Shown here: piece by piece, positions 18,968 through 27,879 of the stretch
How positions within the stretch are numbered: the stretch's first letter is position 1
How the letters are laid out: every line of letters begins with the position of its first letter
Assembly: GCA_946479745.1 (NCBI GenBank)
Contig: CAMLGZ010000001.1
Location: 403,671 to 467,670 of the forward strand
Reading direction: 5' to 3'
Length of the DNA: 64,000 bases
From: an uncultured Pseudoxanthomonas sp.
Lineage (GTDB): Bacteria > Pseudomonadota > Gammaproteobacteria > Xanthomonadales > Xanthomonadaceae
Translations under genes and position numbers: made by a program
The notes under the pieces: generated by a model
What the model saw: the letters and a program-made list of their open reading frames with translations, nothing else
Told to the model about the DNA's origin: nothing
The model's database searches: none

Positions 18968-20104
18968 TCAGTTCTGGACGTTCAGCTCGGTGCGGCGGTT
19001 CTTCTCGCTCTTGCAAGCCGGGAAGGCCTGGCCCAGGTCTTCCAGCGGACGGCTTTCGCCGTAGCCGATCGGACCCACCAGACGGCCGGCGTCGACGCCG
19101 TTCGTGGTCAGGTAGTCGTACACAGCCTTGGCGCGACGCTCGGACAGGCTCTGGTTGTACGCGTCCTTACCGCACTGGTCGGTATGGCCGGCGACTTCAA
19201 CGCGCAGATCCGGGTAACGCTTCAGGATTTCGGTGGCTTCGCTCAGGATCGCGACTGCATCGGGACGCAGGGTCGACTTGTCGAAGTTGAAGTTAACGCC
19301 CTTCAGGTCGATCGCCACGGCAACCGGGCAGCCGTCCGGACCGATGGTCTGGCCAGCCTGCGAACCGGGGCACTTGTCGTTGCAGTTGTTGACGCCGTCG
19401 CCGTCGTCATCCAGGTCCGCGCAGTTCGGAGCGACTTCCGGAGCAGGCGCAACCGCAGCCGTCGGCGCCGGGCCGAGCGGGATCACGACACCGACCGAAG
19501 CCAGGATGTCGCCGAAGTAGCTCTCTTCCTGCTGGTGCGGGTAACCGCCCCAGTCCGGGCCGCCTTCGGCTGCGACGCTGCTGTCGTCGAAGTCGAAACG
19601 CATGGCCAGTTCGGCACGCACCGCGATGCGCTTGTCGAACGAGGTCTGGATGCCCGCGCCGAGCTTGGCGGCCAGGTTGCCGTCCTTGCGGTCAAGCGGC
19701 GACTCCGTACCACTGGTCGGAACATACTCTTCTTCCGAACGCTGGTAGCCCAGGCCGGCGACGACGTAGGGGTTCCAGCCGCGGCCTTCGGAGATGAAGT
19801 GGCGACGCAGATCCAGCGACACGCCGTACTGGCTCCAGTTCAGGTCGTCGTTCGCGCCGGCGATGCCGCCGTCGAAGCTCGGGTTCTGATAGTTCAACTC
19901 ACCGTCCAAGGACCAGTTCGGGCTGATGAACTTGCCCAGGCCCAGGGTGACGAACGGGGTGTTTTCGGTACGACGATCGTCGTCCTGCATGTTGTAACCG
20001 GCCGAACCGGTGAGGTACCAACGGTCATCGAACTCCTGAGCGGAAGCGGCCTGCGCCCAGCTCAGACCGGCCAGCATTGCGGCACAGAGAAGTTTCTTGT
20101 TCAT
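18968..20104 (-). CDS. OmpA family outer-membrane protein with calcium-binding-type repeat
   Basis: The 378-residue protein has a signal peptide (MNKKLLCAAMLAGLSWAQAASA) and an N-terminal eight-strand barrel-type region to about residue 215. A linker carries a thrombospondin-type-3-like acidic repeat (DLDDDGDGVNNCNDKCP) near 230-246. The C-terminal OmpA peptidoglycan-binding domain has VEVAGHTDQCGKDAYNQSLS and RRAKAVYDYL. The protein would tether the outer membrane to peptidoglycan. AAGGAGCTGCAA precedes the ATG, a strong ribosome site. A leader of more than 100 bases and the intrinsic terminator suggest a monocistronic, highly expressed gene. Confidence 0.92.
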   Translation of the reverse strand: MNKKLLCAAMLAGLSWAQAASAQEFDDRWYLTGSAGYNMQDDDRRTENTPFVTLGLGKFISPNWSLDGELNYQNPSFDGGIAGANDDLNWSQYGVSLDLRRHFISEGRGWNPYVVAGLGYQRSEEEYVPTSGTESPLDRKDGNLAAKLGAGIQTSFDKRIAVRAELAMRFDFDDSSVAAEGGPDWGGYPHQQEESYFGDILASVGVVIPLGPAPTAAVAPAPEVAPNCADLDDDGDGVNNCNDKCPGSQAGQTIGPDGCPVAVAIDLKGVNFNFDKSTLRPDAVAILSEATEILKRYPDLRVEVAGHTDQCGKDAYNQSLSERRAKAVYDYLTTNGVDAGRLVGPIGYGESRPLEDLGQAFPACKSEKNRRTELNVQN

Positions 20105-20213
20105 TTGCAGCTCCTTAAAAAAAATCAGATGTAAGAAAAACCGGAGTACTTCGTTAAACGGTCCAACTTTTTAGGTTGTTCAGACGGCCATGTCTGCACG
20201 CCATCTCTCGCAG

Positions 20214-20244
20214 ATTATGCGTGTCCATGTGAAGGCTGTGTTAA
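20214..20244 (-). promoter_or_regulatory. Possible promoter of the ompA-family gene
   Basis: Minus-strand TTAACA (20239-20244) and CATAAT (20214-20219) are 19 bases apart, one or two more than ideal. They would give a leader of about 105 bases before the start codon. Confidence 0.35.
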
Positions 20245-20290
20245 CGGTACCATAACAAGTCAGTCAGGCCAAACGCACTATCTCATAACT

Positions 20291-21754
20291 CTAGGGACGA
20301 TACATGTTCATGAACGTATCGACCGGGAGAGCATCGAAACGCGAGGGATCGTCCGCCAGGGCCATGATCCGATCCACTTGCGCCGCCGCCAGATGGGCGT
20401 TCAGGGCCGCCTCGCATTTGGCCATCAGCAATGGGATGCCCTCGGCCCGGCGCTTGCGGTGGCCGATGGGGAAATCGACCGAAATCCGGTCCGAGCAGCC
20501 GCCGTCCTTGAAGAACACCTGCACGGAGTTGCCGATGTAGCGTTTGCCAGGGTCGAAGTAGTCCCGGGTGAACTGTGGGTTCTCCCTGACCTCCATCAAA
20601 CCGCGCAGGGCATCGATGCGCGGGTCGGCGGCGACGGCGTCGGTGTAGTCGTCGGCGGTCAGGCGGCCGAAGATCAAGGGCACGGCCACCATGTACTGCA
20701 GGCAGTGATCGCGGTCGGCGTAATTGGCCAGCGGGCCGGTCTTGTCGATGATGCGGACGCCCGCTTGCTGGGTTTCCAGCAGGATCTTTTCGATCTCGCC
20801 GATCCGGTCCTTGACCTGCGGATGCAGGGCCATGGCGCACTCGACCGCGGTCTGGGCGTGGAACTCGGCCGGAAAGCTGATCTTGAACAGCACGTTTTCC
20901 ATGACATAGCTGCCGAACGGGCGTTCGAACCGGAACTCCTCGCCTTTGAAGGCGATGTCGTAGAAGCCCCATGTCTTCGCGCTCAGAGCACTGGGATAGC
21001 CGGTCTCGCCGTTCACCGCATTGAGCGCGTGGATGACCGCACGGCGGCAGGCGTCGCCCGCGGCCCAGCTCTTGCGGGGGCCGGTGTTGGGGGCGTGGCG
21101 ATAAGTACGCAGCGTACCGTTGTCGATCCAGCTATGCGAAATCGCGTTGACGATCTGTTCCTTGCAGCCGCCCAGCATATGTGTGGCCAGGGCGGTGGAA
21201 GCGAGCCTGACCAGGATCACATGGTCCAGCCCCACCCGGTTGAACGAGTTCTGCAGCGCATAGACACCCTGGATTTCATGGGCCTTGATCGCTGCGGTCA
21301 GCACATCGCACATGGTCAGCGGCTTGCTGCCTTCGCGGCCGGCCTTGCGGCTGAGGTAGTCGGCTACCGATAGCAGGGCACCCAGATTGTCGGAGGGGTG
21401 GCCCCACTCGGCCGCCAGCCAGGTGTCGTTGAAGTCCAGCCAGCGGATCTGCGTGCCGATGGCGAAGGCGGCCTGCACGGGATCGAGTTCGTGGCCGGTG
21501 CCGGGAATGCGCACGCCGCCCGGCATCGTCGCGCCGGGGACCACGGGGCCCAGATGCTTCACGCACTCAGGGAACTTCATCGCCAGCATCGCGCAGGCCA
21601 GGGAGTCCAGCAGCATGTAGCGCGCGGTGTCGTAGGCCTGTTGCGAATCGATCCGGTAGTCCACTACGTAGTCGGCGATATCCACCATGGCCCGGTCGGG
21701 AGGCGGGCGCGCGGCGGAGCGGAGCTCGTGCGGGGTCGTGCCGTGCGGAGTCAT
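20291..21754 (-). CDS. prpD: 2-Methylcitrate dehydratase PrpD
   Basis: PrpD removes water from 2-methylcitrate to give 2-methyl-cis-aconitate in propionate breakdown. The 487-residue protein shows the MmgE/PrpD family pattern: ADYVVDYRIDSQQAYDTARY near the N-terminus, RWLDFNDTWLAAEWGHPSDN, KAHEIQGVYALQNSFNRVGL and later MENVLFKISFPAEFHAQTAVE. The ATG at 21754 gives the usual length of about 483. The gene stands alone, about 11 kb from the prpBC-acnD-prpF cluster on the same strand. Since AcnD/PrpF perform the same conversion, one of the two may be redundant or conditionally used. Confidence 0.95.
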   Translation of the reverse strand: MTPHGTTPHELRSAARPPPDRAMVDIADYVVDYRIDSQQAYDTARYMLLDSLACAMLAMKFPECVKHLGPVVPGATMPGGVRIPGTGHELDPVQAAFAIGTQIRWLDFNDTWLAAEWGHPSDNLGALLSVADYLSRKAGREGSKPLTMCDVLTAAIKAHEIQGVYALQNSFNRVGLDHVILVRLASTALATHMLGGCKEQIVNAISHSWIDNGTLRTYRHAPNTGPRKSWAAGDACRRAVIHALNAVNGETGYPSALSAKTWGFYDIAFKGEEFRFERPFGSYVMENVLFKISFPAEFHAQTAVECAMALHPQVKDRIGEIEKILLETQQAGVRIIDKTGPLANYADRDHCLQYMVAVPLIFGRLTADDYTDAVAADPRIDALRGLMEVRENPQFTRDYFDPGKRYIGNSVQVFFKDGGCSDRISVDFPIGHRKRRAEGIPLLMAKCEAALNAHLAAAQVDRIMALADDPSRFDALPVDTFMNMYRP

Positions 21755-21910
21755 GCGATGTCCGGGAAGTGGTCCGCCTGCATTGTTCCAGACAGGTCCG
21801 TCAGCCCGCGTGTGCATGGCGCAAAGCAGCTCCGGCACGTTCATGGCTGCAACACACCGGCTTGGCCTTGGGCCTTGGCGCGATGCCCGCGCACCCCGAT
21901 CCTGTGGACT

Positions 21911-22705
21911 ATGAAAACCACTCGCCTGCCCTCCCTGTTCCTGTCCCACGGCTCGCCGATGATGGCGCTGGAGGACTCGCCCACGGCCTGTTTCCTGGAT
22001 GGATTGGGAAAGTCGCTGCCGCGTCCGCGCGCGGTGGTGGTCGCCTCGGCGCACTTCCTGGCCAGCGAACCGACCGTGACCTCCAACCTCGCGCCGGAAA
22101 CCATCCACGACTTCGGTGGTTTTCCCAAGCCGCTGTACGACATCCAATACCCGGTCCACGGCGCACCGGCCCTGGCCGAGGAAATCGCCGCTCAATTGGC
22201 CGCAGCCGGATTCGAGGCGCGCGTGGATGAACGCACCGGCATCGATCACGGCACCTGGGTGCCGCTTCGGCGCATGTATCCGCAAGCGGACATCCCCGTG
22301 GTGGCGTTGTCGGTGAATCCTTCCCGGCCGTCCACTTGGCACTACGAGCTCGGTTTGGCTCTGGCCCCGCTAAGCGGGCAAGGCGTACTGGTCATCGGCT
22401 CCGGGGGTTATTCGCACAATCTGCGTGAGCTGGACTGGCGGCATGAGGACGCGCCGGCTTACCCGTGGGTGCAGGCGTTCACCGATGCGCTCAGCGAGAA
22501 GTTGCTGGCCAAGGACCTGCAAGGCGCGCTCGATTGGGAAGCGCTGCCGCAAGCACACCGCAATCATCCGACCACCGAGCATCTGTTTCCGTTGTATGTG
22601 GCGCTGGGCGCTGGCGGCGTGGGCGCCGATGCCACCCGGCTGCACCATGCGGTGCAGATGGGAGGCATGGCGATGGATGCGTTCGCTTTCAGTCGAGCCG
22701 ACTAG
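21911..22705 (+). CDS. ygiD: YgiD/LigB-type extradiol dioxygenase
   Basis: The 264-residue protein belongs to the LigB superfamily of extradiol ring-cleavage dioxygenases, and most closely to the DODA/YgiD group that opens 4,5-DOPA. Metal-ligand histidines are expected in LFLSHGSPMM and in the PTTEHLFPLYVALGA region, and the YGG-like segment VIGSGGYSHNLREL is typical. Members of this group often act as general catechol dioxygenases, so the physiological substrate is not known. It is transcribed away from prpD and converges on the LysR gene, sharing a CTAG at the two stop codons. Confidence 0.88.
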   Translation: MKTTRLPSLFLSHGSPMMALEDSPTACFLDGLGKSLPRPRAVVVASAHFLASEPTVTSNLAPETIHDFGGFPKPLYDIQYPVHGAPALAEEIAAQLAAAGFEARVDERTGIDHGTWVPLRRMYPQADIPVVALSVNPSRPSTWHYELGLALAPLSGQGVLVIGSGGYSHNLRELDWRHEDAPAYPWVQAFTDALSEKLLAKDLQGALDWEALPQAHRNHPTTEHLFPLYVALGAGGVGADATRLHHAVQMGGMAMDAFAFSRAD

Positions 22706-23619
22706 GGCGCCAAGCCCCGCTCCCACGGTGCGTCGCCGAACTGCGACACCAGAAAATCCACGAAGGCTCCGACCCGGGGCGGCACCAGCCTGCGCTGCGG
22801 CATGACCGCACTGATCGCGGTGGTGGCCAGGCGACAGTCCGGCAACACCACTCGCAAGCGGCCGGCACGCAGGTCGTCGGCGATATGCCACAGGGAATGA
22901 ATGGCGATGCCCTCACCCGCCACCGAAGCGTCGCGTAGCAATTCGCCGTAGTTGCTTTCGAACCGTCCCTGCACGCGTATCGCGTGTTCTTCGCCCTGCG
23001 CGTCGTGCAGGCGCCAGACATCCTGGCGGCCGTTGCTGCCGAACAGCAGCAGGCAATCGTGCTCCACCAGATCCTTGGGCGAACGCGGGTTGCCCCTGCG
23101 TTTCAAATAAGCGGGCGACGCGCACAACACGCGGCGATTGGGGGCGACATGGCGCGCCACCAGGCTGGAGTCCTCGAGCGCACCGATGCGGATCGCCAGG
23201 TCGAATCCTTCGCTGATCAGGTCCACCACCTGGTCGCTGAGATGCACGCTGATCCGCAGCTTGGGATGCTGGGCCAGGAATGCGGGCAACAGCGGCGACA
23301 CGTACTGGCGGCCGAAGGAAGCGGACAACGTCACCCGCAGCGTTCCGGCGATCTCGGTGGCGGTTTCTCGCAGGCCCGTGCCCAGCGACTCCAGGTCCTC
23401 CACCAGCACCCGTCCCTGCTGCGCCAGCGCCGCGCCTTCCGGGGTGGGATGCAGGCGGCGCGTGGTCCGGTGCAGCAAGCGCACGCCCAGATCGCGCTCC
23501 AACCGCTTCAGGCGCTGGCTGGCGACAGCGACCGACAGGTCCAGGCTGTGGGCCGCGGCCGTGATGGAGCCCAGATCCAGCACGCGCAAAAACAGGGTGA
23601 GGTCGCCTACCCGGTCCAT
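22702..23619 (-). CDS. LysR-family transcriptional regulator
   Basis: The 305-residue protein has the N-terminal winged helix-turn-helix (DLTLFLRVLDLGSITAAAHS, then RLKRLERDLGVRLLHRTTRR). The LysR effector domain begins at LRVTLSASFGRQYVSPLLPA. The start at 23619 (MDRVGDLTLF) places the DNA-binding domain at the usual position. It is divergent from an MFS transporter gene 74 bases away, so it probably controls the MFS/aldo-keto reductase/dehydrogenase set and itself from that spacer. Its effector is unknown. The stop codon overlaps that of the converging ygiD-like gene by four bases. Confidence 0.92.
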   Translation of the reverse strand: MDRVGDLTLFLRVLDLGSITAAAHSLDLSVAVASQRLKRLERDLGVRLLHRTTRRLHPTPEGAALAQQGRVLVEDLESLGTGLRETATEIAGTLRVTLSASFGRQYVSPLLPAFLAQHPKLRISVHLSDQVVDLISEGFDLAIRIGALEDSSLVARHVAPNRRVLCASPAYLKRRGNPRSPKDLVEHDCLLLFGSNGRQDVWRLHDAQGEEHAIRVQGRFESNYGELLRDASVAGEGIAIHSLWHIADDLRAGRLRVVLPDCRLATTAISAVMPQRRLVPPRVGAFVDFLVSQFGDAPWERGLAP

Positions 23620-23693
23620 TATCAATAAACCATTGAGAGTGATTAGCCATATTCGCTGTTTTTGATATTCAGCGAAAGTCCCAAGCTGACGGC

Positions 23694-24947
23694 TTGTCGA
23701 AACCCGACCACAGTCTTGCGAGCACCGCCTTGAACTCCATCGCACCTTCCTCCTCCAAGCGATTCCCCCCCGCCCTATACGCGCTGACTGCCGGGGCCTT
23801 CGGCATCGGCACCACCGAATTCGTGATCATGGGCCTGCTGATGCAGGTCGCCAGCGACCTGCACGTGTCCATCGCCGCGGCCGGCCTGCTGATCTCCGGT
23901 TACGCCCTGGGCGTATTCGTCGGCGCGCCTTTGCTGACCGCCGCCACCAGCCGCATGCCGCGCAAGGCGGTGCTGGTGGCGCTGATGGTGATCTTCACTC
24001 TGGGCAATCTGGCCTGCGCACTGGCGCCCAACTACACCGTGCTGATGATCGCCCGCGTGGTCACGTCGCTGGCCCACGGCACCTTCTTCGGCGTCGGCGC
24101 CGTGGTCGCGACCGGGCTGGTCGCCGAAGACCGCAAGGCCTCGGCGATTTCCATCATGTTCACCGGCCTGACCGTGGCCACGCTGCTGGGTGTGCCCGCG
24201 GGGGCCTGGCTGGGTCTGCATTACGGCTGGCGTTCGACCTTCTGGGCGGTCACCGCGATCGGCGTGATCGCCACCGTGGTCATTGCCGCGCTGGTGCCGA
24301 AGGACCGTGGCGACGATGCGCCGATGGCCTTCCGCGAGGAAATAAAAGCGGTGGCGCGTCCGCAAGTGCTGCTGGGTTTATTGATGACTGTGCTCGGCTT
24401 CGGCGGCATGTTCACCGTCTACACCTATATCCAGCCCTTGCTTACCGAAATCGCCGGCTTCGCCGAGGCGGCGGTGTCGCCGATCCTGCTGGTGTTCGGC
24501 GTGGGCATGATCGTGGGCAACCTGCTGGGCGGAAAATTCGCCGATCGCCGCCTGCTGCCGGCGCTGCTGGGCACGTTGATCGCTTTGACCGCAGTGATGG
24601 GCCTGATGACCTTCGTCCTGCACAGCAAGTGGGCGATGGTGCTGTTCGTCGGCCTGCTGGGCGCGGCCGCGTTCGCCACCGTTTCTCCCTTGCAGCTGTG
24701 GGTGCTGCAGAAAGCGACAGGCGCGCAGAGCCTGGCTTCCAGTCTGAACATCGGCGCCTTCAATTTGGGCAATGCATTCGGCGCGTGGCTGGGCGGCGTG
24801 GTGATCGTGCATGGCCCCGGCCTGACCGCATTGCCTTGGGTCGCGGCGCTGGTGCCGTTCTCGGCATTCCTGGTGGCCTTGTGGGCCATTGCGCTGGAAC
24901 GCAGGCGCGAGCGTATCGCGATGGTCGAACAGACCGAGTGCGCCTGA
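23694..24947 (+). CDS. MFS efflux transporter (AraJ/DHA1-like)
   Basis: The 417-residue protein has 12 hydrophobic segments and the DHA1-type opening LYALTAGAFGIGTTEFVIMG, which is shared with sugar-efflux and drug-efflux MFS proteins such as AraJ and YdhP. The loop 2-3 motif appears as SRMPRKAVLV. No ATG occurs near the N-terminus. A TTG at 23694 is used here, and another TTG at 23730 is possible; neither has a strong ribosome site. Being divergent from a LysR gene and followed by oxidoreductases suggests export of a toxic small molecule, which is inference. Confidence 0.87.
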   Translation: MSKPDHSLASTALNSIAPSSSKRFPPALYALTAGAFGIGTTEFVIMGLLMQVASDLHVSIAAAGLLISGYALGVFVGAPLLTAATSRMPRKAVLVALMVIFTLGNLACALAPNYTVLMIARVVTSLAHGTFFGVGAVVATGLVAEDRKASAISIMFTGLTVATLLGVPAGAWLGLHYGWRSTFWAVTAIGVIATVVIAALVPKDRGDDAPMAFREEIKAVARPQVLLGLLMTVLGFGGMFTVYTYIQPLLTEIAGFAEAAVSPILLVFGVGMIVGNLLGGKFADRRLLPALLGTLIALTAVMGLMTFVLHSKWAMVLFVGLLGAAAFATVSPLQLWVLQKATGAQSLASSLNIGAFNLGNAFGAWLGGVVIVHGPGLTALPWVAALVPFSAFLVALWAIALERRRERIAMVEQTECA

Positions 24948-24978
24948 ACCCTTATTTTTCTTTTTGAAGGAGCTTCTT

Positions 24979-26028
24979 ATGGAAACCCGCTTTCTCGGCA
25001 ACTCAGGCTTCAAGGTTCCGGTACTGGGCTTCGGCGCCGGCACCTTCGGCGGCAAGGGGCCGCTGTTCAGCGCTTGGGGCAATACCGATGACGCGCAAGC
25101 CAGGCGATTGATCGACATCAGCCTGGAAGCCGGCCTCAATTTCTTCGACACCGCCGATGTGTATTCCGACGGCGCTTCCGAATCCATCCTGGGCGCGGCC
25201 ATCAAGGGTCGTCGGGATCAAGTGATTCTTTCCACCAAGACTGGGCTGCGTGCGGGTGACGGCCCGAACGACGCGGGCACCTCGCGCTTCCACTTGCTGC
25301 AGGCCGTGGACAAGGCTTTGCAACGTCTGGGCACCGACTACATCGACCTGCTGCAATTGCATGCGTTCGATGCGATGACGCCGGTCGAGGAAACGTTATC
25401 GACCCTCGATGGTCTGGTGCGCGCGGGCAAGGTGCGTTACCTGGGCGTATCGAATTTCTCTGGCTGGCATCTGATGAAATCGCAGGCCGTCGCCGACCAA
25501 CGCGGCTATTCGCGCTATGTCGCCAACCAGACCTATTATTCGCTGATAGGCCGCGACTACGAATGGGAGCTGATGCCGCTGGGTCAGGACCAGGGCGTGG
25601 GTGCGGTGGTGTGGAGCCCGCTGGGCTGGGGCCGCCTGACCGGCAAACTCCGTCGCGGACAACCGCTGCCGGAAAACAGCCGTTTGCACGACACCGCCGA
25701 TTTCGCGCCGCCTGTCGATGAGGAACGTCTGTATCGCATCATCGATGCGATGGATGAAGTGGCCGAGGAAACCGGCAAGACCATCCCGCAGATCGCCTTG
25801 AACTGGCTGCTGCAACGGCCCACGGTTTCCACCGTGCTGATCGGCGCGCGCAACGAGGAGCAATTGCGCCAGAACCTGGGCGCGGTGGGTTGGAATCTTT
25901 CGTCGGAACAAGTAGCGAAGTTGGATGCCGCCAGCGCGACCACCCCGCCCTATCCTTATTACCCTTATTGGCGCGGCCAGTTCTCCGAACGCAACCCTAC
26001 CCCCGTAGCCTCTGGAGCTTCCTCATGA
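24979..26028 (+). CDS. Aldo/keto reductase
   Basis: The 349-residue NADPH-dependent oxidoreductase shows the aldo/keto reductase tetrad: Asp and Tyr in FDTADVYSDGASE, Lys in ILSTKTGLR and His in DLLQLHAFD. The cofactor-phosphate region appears as LIGARNEEQLRQNLGAVGW. It resembles the AKR subgroup that reduces aldehydes and ketones with a PTVSTVLIGA C-terminal pattern. AAGGAG lies eight bases before the ATG, which decides the start. The stop overlaps the start of the next gene (ATGA), so the two are translationally coupled. Confidence 0.94.
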   Translation: METRFLGNSGFKVPVLGFGAGTFGGKGPLFSAWGNTDDAQARRLIDISLEAGLNFFDTADVYSDGASESILGAAIKGRRDQVILSTKTGLRAGDGPNDAGTSRFHLLQAVDKALQRLGTDYIDLLQLHAFDAMTPVEETLSTLDGLVRAGKVRYLGVSNFSGWHLMKSQAVADQRGYSRYVANQTYYSLIGRDYEWELMPLGQDQGVGAVVWSPLGWGRLTGKLRRGQPLPENSRLHDTADFAPPVDEERLYRIIDAMDEVAEETGKTIPQIALNWLLQRPTVSTVLIGARNEEQLRQNLGAVGWNLSSEQVAKLDAASATTPPYPYYPYWRGQFSERNPTPVASGASS

Positions 26029-27041
26029 AAGCCATTGCCCTGACCCGCTACCTGCCAATCAGCGATCCGGAATCGCTGCAGGACGTCGAACTGCCGAAAC
26101 CAGTCGCCAGCGGCCACGACGTACTGGTCCGCGTCGAAGCGGTTTCGGTCAATCCGGTCGACACCAAGGTCCGTTCGCCCAAGCCGCAAGTGGAAGCGCA
26201 GCCGAAAGTGCTGGGTTACGACGCAGCGGGCGTGGTCGAATCGGTCGGCGAAAACGTCACCCTGTTCAAACCCGGCGACGAGGTCTACTACGCCGGCGAC
26301 ATCACCCGCCCCGGCACCAATGCGCAGTTCCATCTCGTCGACGAACGCATCGTTGGCCGCAAACCGACGACGCTGGATTTCGCCCAGGCCGCAGCGTTGC
26401 CGCTGACCACGATCACCGCCTGGGAACTGACGTTCGATCGCATGCCGTTCGCCATCGACATGGAAAGCAATCGGCGTTCCCTGTTGATCATCGGCGGTGC
26501 GGGCGGCGTCGGTTCCATTGCCATCCAATTGGCGCGGCATGCCGGCTTTACCGTGATCGCCACGGCTTCGCGCGCAGAAACCGTCGACTGGTGCAGATCG
26601 CTGGGCGCCCATCACGTGATCGATCATCGACAACCGCTGCAAACCCAATTGAGCGCGCTCGGCCATGAACAGGTCGACGTCGTGCTGAATCTGGTCGACC
26701 CGAACCCCTATTGGGAAGCGATCGGCGGGATTCTTGCGCCACAGGGACACGTCGGATTGATCGTGGAGCCCAGCGCCCCGTTGAACATAGGCGATCCCTA
26801 CAAGGCCAAATGCATCGGCATCCATTGGGAAATGATGTTCGCGCGCGCGCGTTTCAAAACCGAAGACATGATCGAACAGCATCACCTGCTCAATCGGGTG
26901 GCGAGCCTGGTAGACGCAGGCGAACTGCGGACCACGCACACCGAAACCATCGGCGCCATCAACGCGGTCAATCTGCGCGAAGCGCACCGTCGGCTGGAAT
27001 CCGGGACCACCATCGGCAAGCTGGTGCTGGCGGGCTGGTAG
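26025..27041 (+). CDS. Zinc-type alcohol dehydrogenase family protein (quinone-oxidoreductase-like)
   Basis: The 338-residue medium-chain reductase has the GroES-like N-terminal part (VLVRVEAVSVNPVDTKVRSP, VLGYDAAGVVESVG). Its NADPH-binding fold contains LLIIGGAGGVGSIAIQLARH. The structural zinc Cys cluster is absent, as in the ZADH1/YhfP-like zinc-free or weak-zinc subgroup. Such enzymes reduce quinones or enones. It overlaps the aldo/keto reductase gene by four bases and ends TIGKLVLAGW. A diverged copy of its last 22 codons reappears after the next gene, at 27748-27819. Confidence 0.93.
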   Translation: MKAIALTRYLPISDPESLQDVELPKPVASGHDVLVRVEAVSVNPVDTKVRSPKPQVEAQPKVLGYDAAGVVESVGENVTLFKPGDEVYYAGDITRPGTNAQFHLVDERIVGRKPTTLDFAQAAALPLTTITAWELTFDRMPFAIDMESNRRSLLIIGGAGGVGSIAIQLARHAGFTVIATASRAETVDWCRSLGAHHVIDHRQPLQTQLSALGHEQVDVVLNLVDPNPYWEAIGGILAPQGHVGLIVEPSAPLNIGDPYKAKCIGIHWEMMFARARFKTEDMIEQHHLLNRVASLVDAGELRTTHTETIGAINAVNLREAHRRLESGTTIGKLVLAGW

Positions 27042-27083
27042 ACGCATGGAACCTCTTCCTTTCGATAACCGGAGATACGGTGG

Positions 27084-27725
27084 ATGAGCTTGTCCGCGTG
27101 GCCGTTGTTTTGCATGTTGTCGCTGATCACAGCGTTCAGTCCCGGTCCCGCCGTTCTGCTGGCGGTATCCAACGCAGCGACGCTGGGCATGCGTCGGGCG
27201 CTCGTCAGTTCGGCCGGCAATGCGGCCGGAGTCGTTCTGGTGTCGGCGACTGCGATGCTGGGTCTGGGTGCCCTGTTGAAGACGTCTGCGTGGCTGTTCG
27301 GCGCCCTAAAGCTGGCGGGCGCGATATACCTGATCTATCTGGGCATACGTCAATGGCGCAGCCGGGCCAACGTCTTCGACGCGGCATCCGATGCAGTGAG
27401 GACGAGGGAGCAGCCGATCGCACGGCTGTTCTTGCAGGGTCTGCTGGTGGCAACGACCAATCCCAAGAGCATCCTCTTCTTCACTGCATTGCTTCCGCAG
27501 TTCATGAGCAGCGAAGTGCCGGTGATGCGCCAGTTCCTGATGCTGACGCTGACCTTCGCGGCCTGCACGGTGTTGTCGCACCTTTGCTACGTCGGGCTGG
27601 TACGCGGCACGGGCCGCTGGTTCGCCGGTGCCGCGCGCGTGCGGCAATTCAACCGACTGCGCGGAGCGATGTTCGTCGCCCTCGGCGTCGGCTTACTGCG
27701 TCTGCGCAGCAATCACGCGGCCTGA
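27084..27725 (+). CDS. LysE/RhtB-family amino-acid exporter
   Basis: The 213-residue membrane protein has six hydrophobic segments and the LysE-type signature near the N-terminus (FSPGPAVLLAVSNAATLGMR), followed by YLIYLGIRQWRS and ATTNPKSILFFTALLPQF. Members export amino acids such as lysine, homoserine or threonine; the substrate here is not predicted. GGAG lies upstream of the ATG. It sits between an intact dehydrogenase gene and a remnant of a related dehydrogenase 3' end, so the locus has been rearranged. Confidence 0.92.
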   Translation: MSLSAWPLFCMLSLITAFSPGPAVLLAVSNAATLGMRRALVSSAGNAAGVVLVSATAMLGLGALLKTSAWLFGALKLAGAIYLIYLGIRQWRSRANVFDAASDAVRTREQPIARLFLQGLLVATTNPKSILFFTALLPQFMSSEVPVMRQFLMLTLTFAACTVLSHLCYVGLVRGTGRWFAGAARVRQFNRLRGAMFVALGVGLLRLRSNHAA

Positions 27726-27747
27726 GCGGCACGGCGCGGGCGCCGAC

Positions 27748-27819
27748 ATGCGCGAAACGCACTACAGACTGGAATCCGGAACCACGATCGGCAAGCCGGC
27801 GCTCGCCGGCTGGAACTGA
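27748..27819 (+). pseudogene. Remnant of a dehydrogenase gene 3' end
   Basis: Twenty-three codons plus a stop read MRETHYRLESGTTIGKPALA then GWN, closely matching the last residues of the dehydrogenase at 26025-27041 (LREAHRRLESGTTIGKLVLA then GW). By hand alignment 53 of 66 bases agree. No promoter, ribosome site or upstream domain is present, so it is not an independent gene. The roughly 20 percent divergence argues against a recent duplication. It more likely remains from a paralogous gene that was largely deleted. Confidence 0.75.
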
Positions 27820-27879
27820 GCGTCGCAGGCATACGTTGCAAGCGGCCGATAGAATCGTCTTTCGCATCGGATCGCAAGC

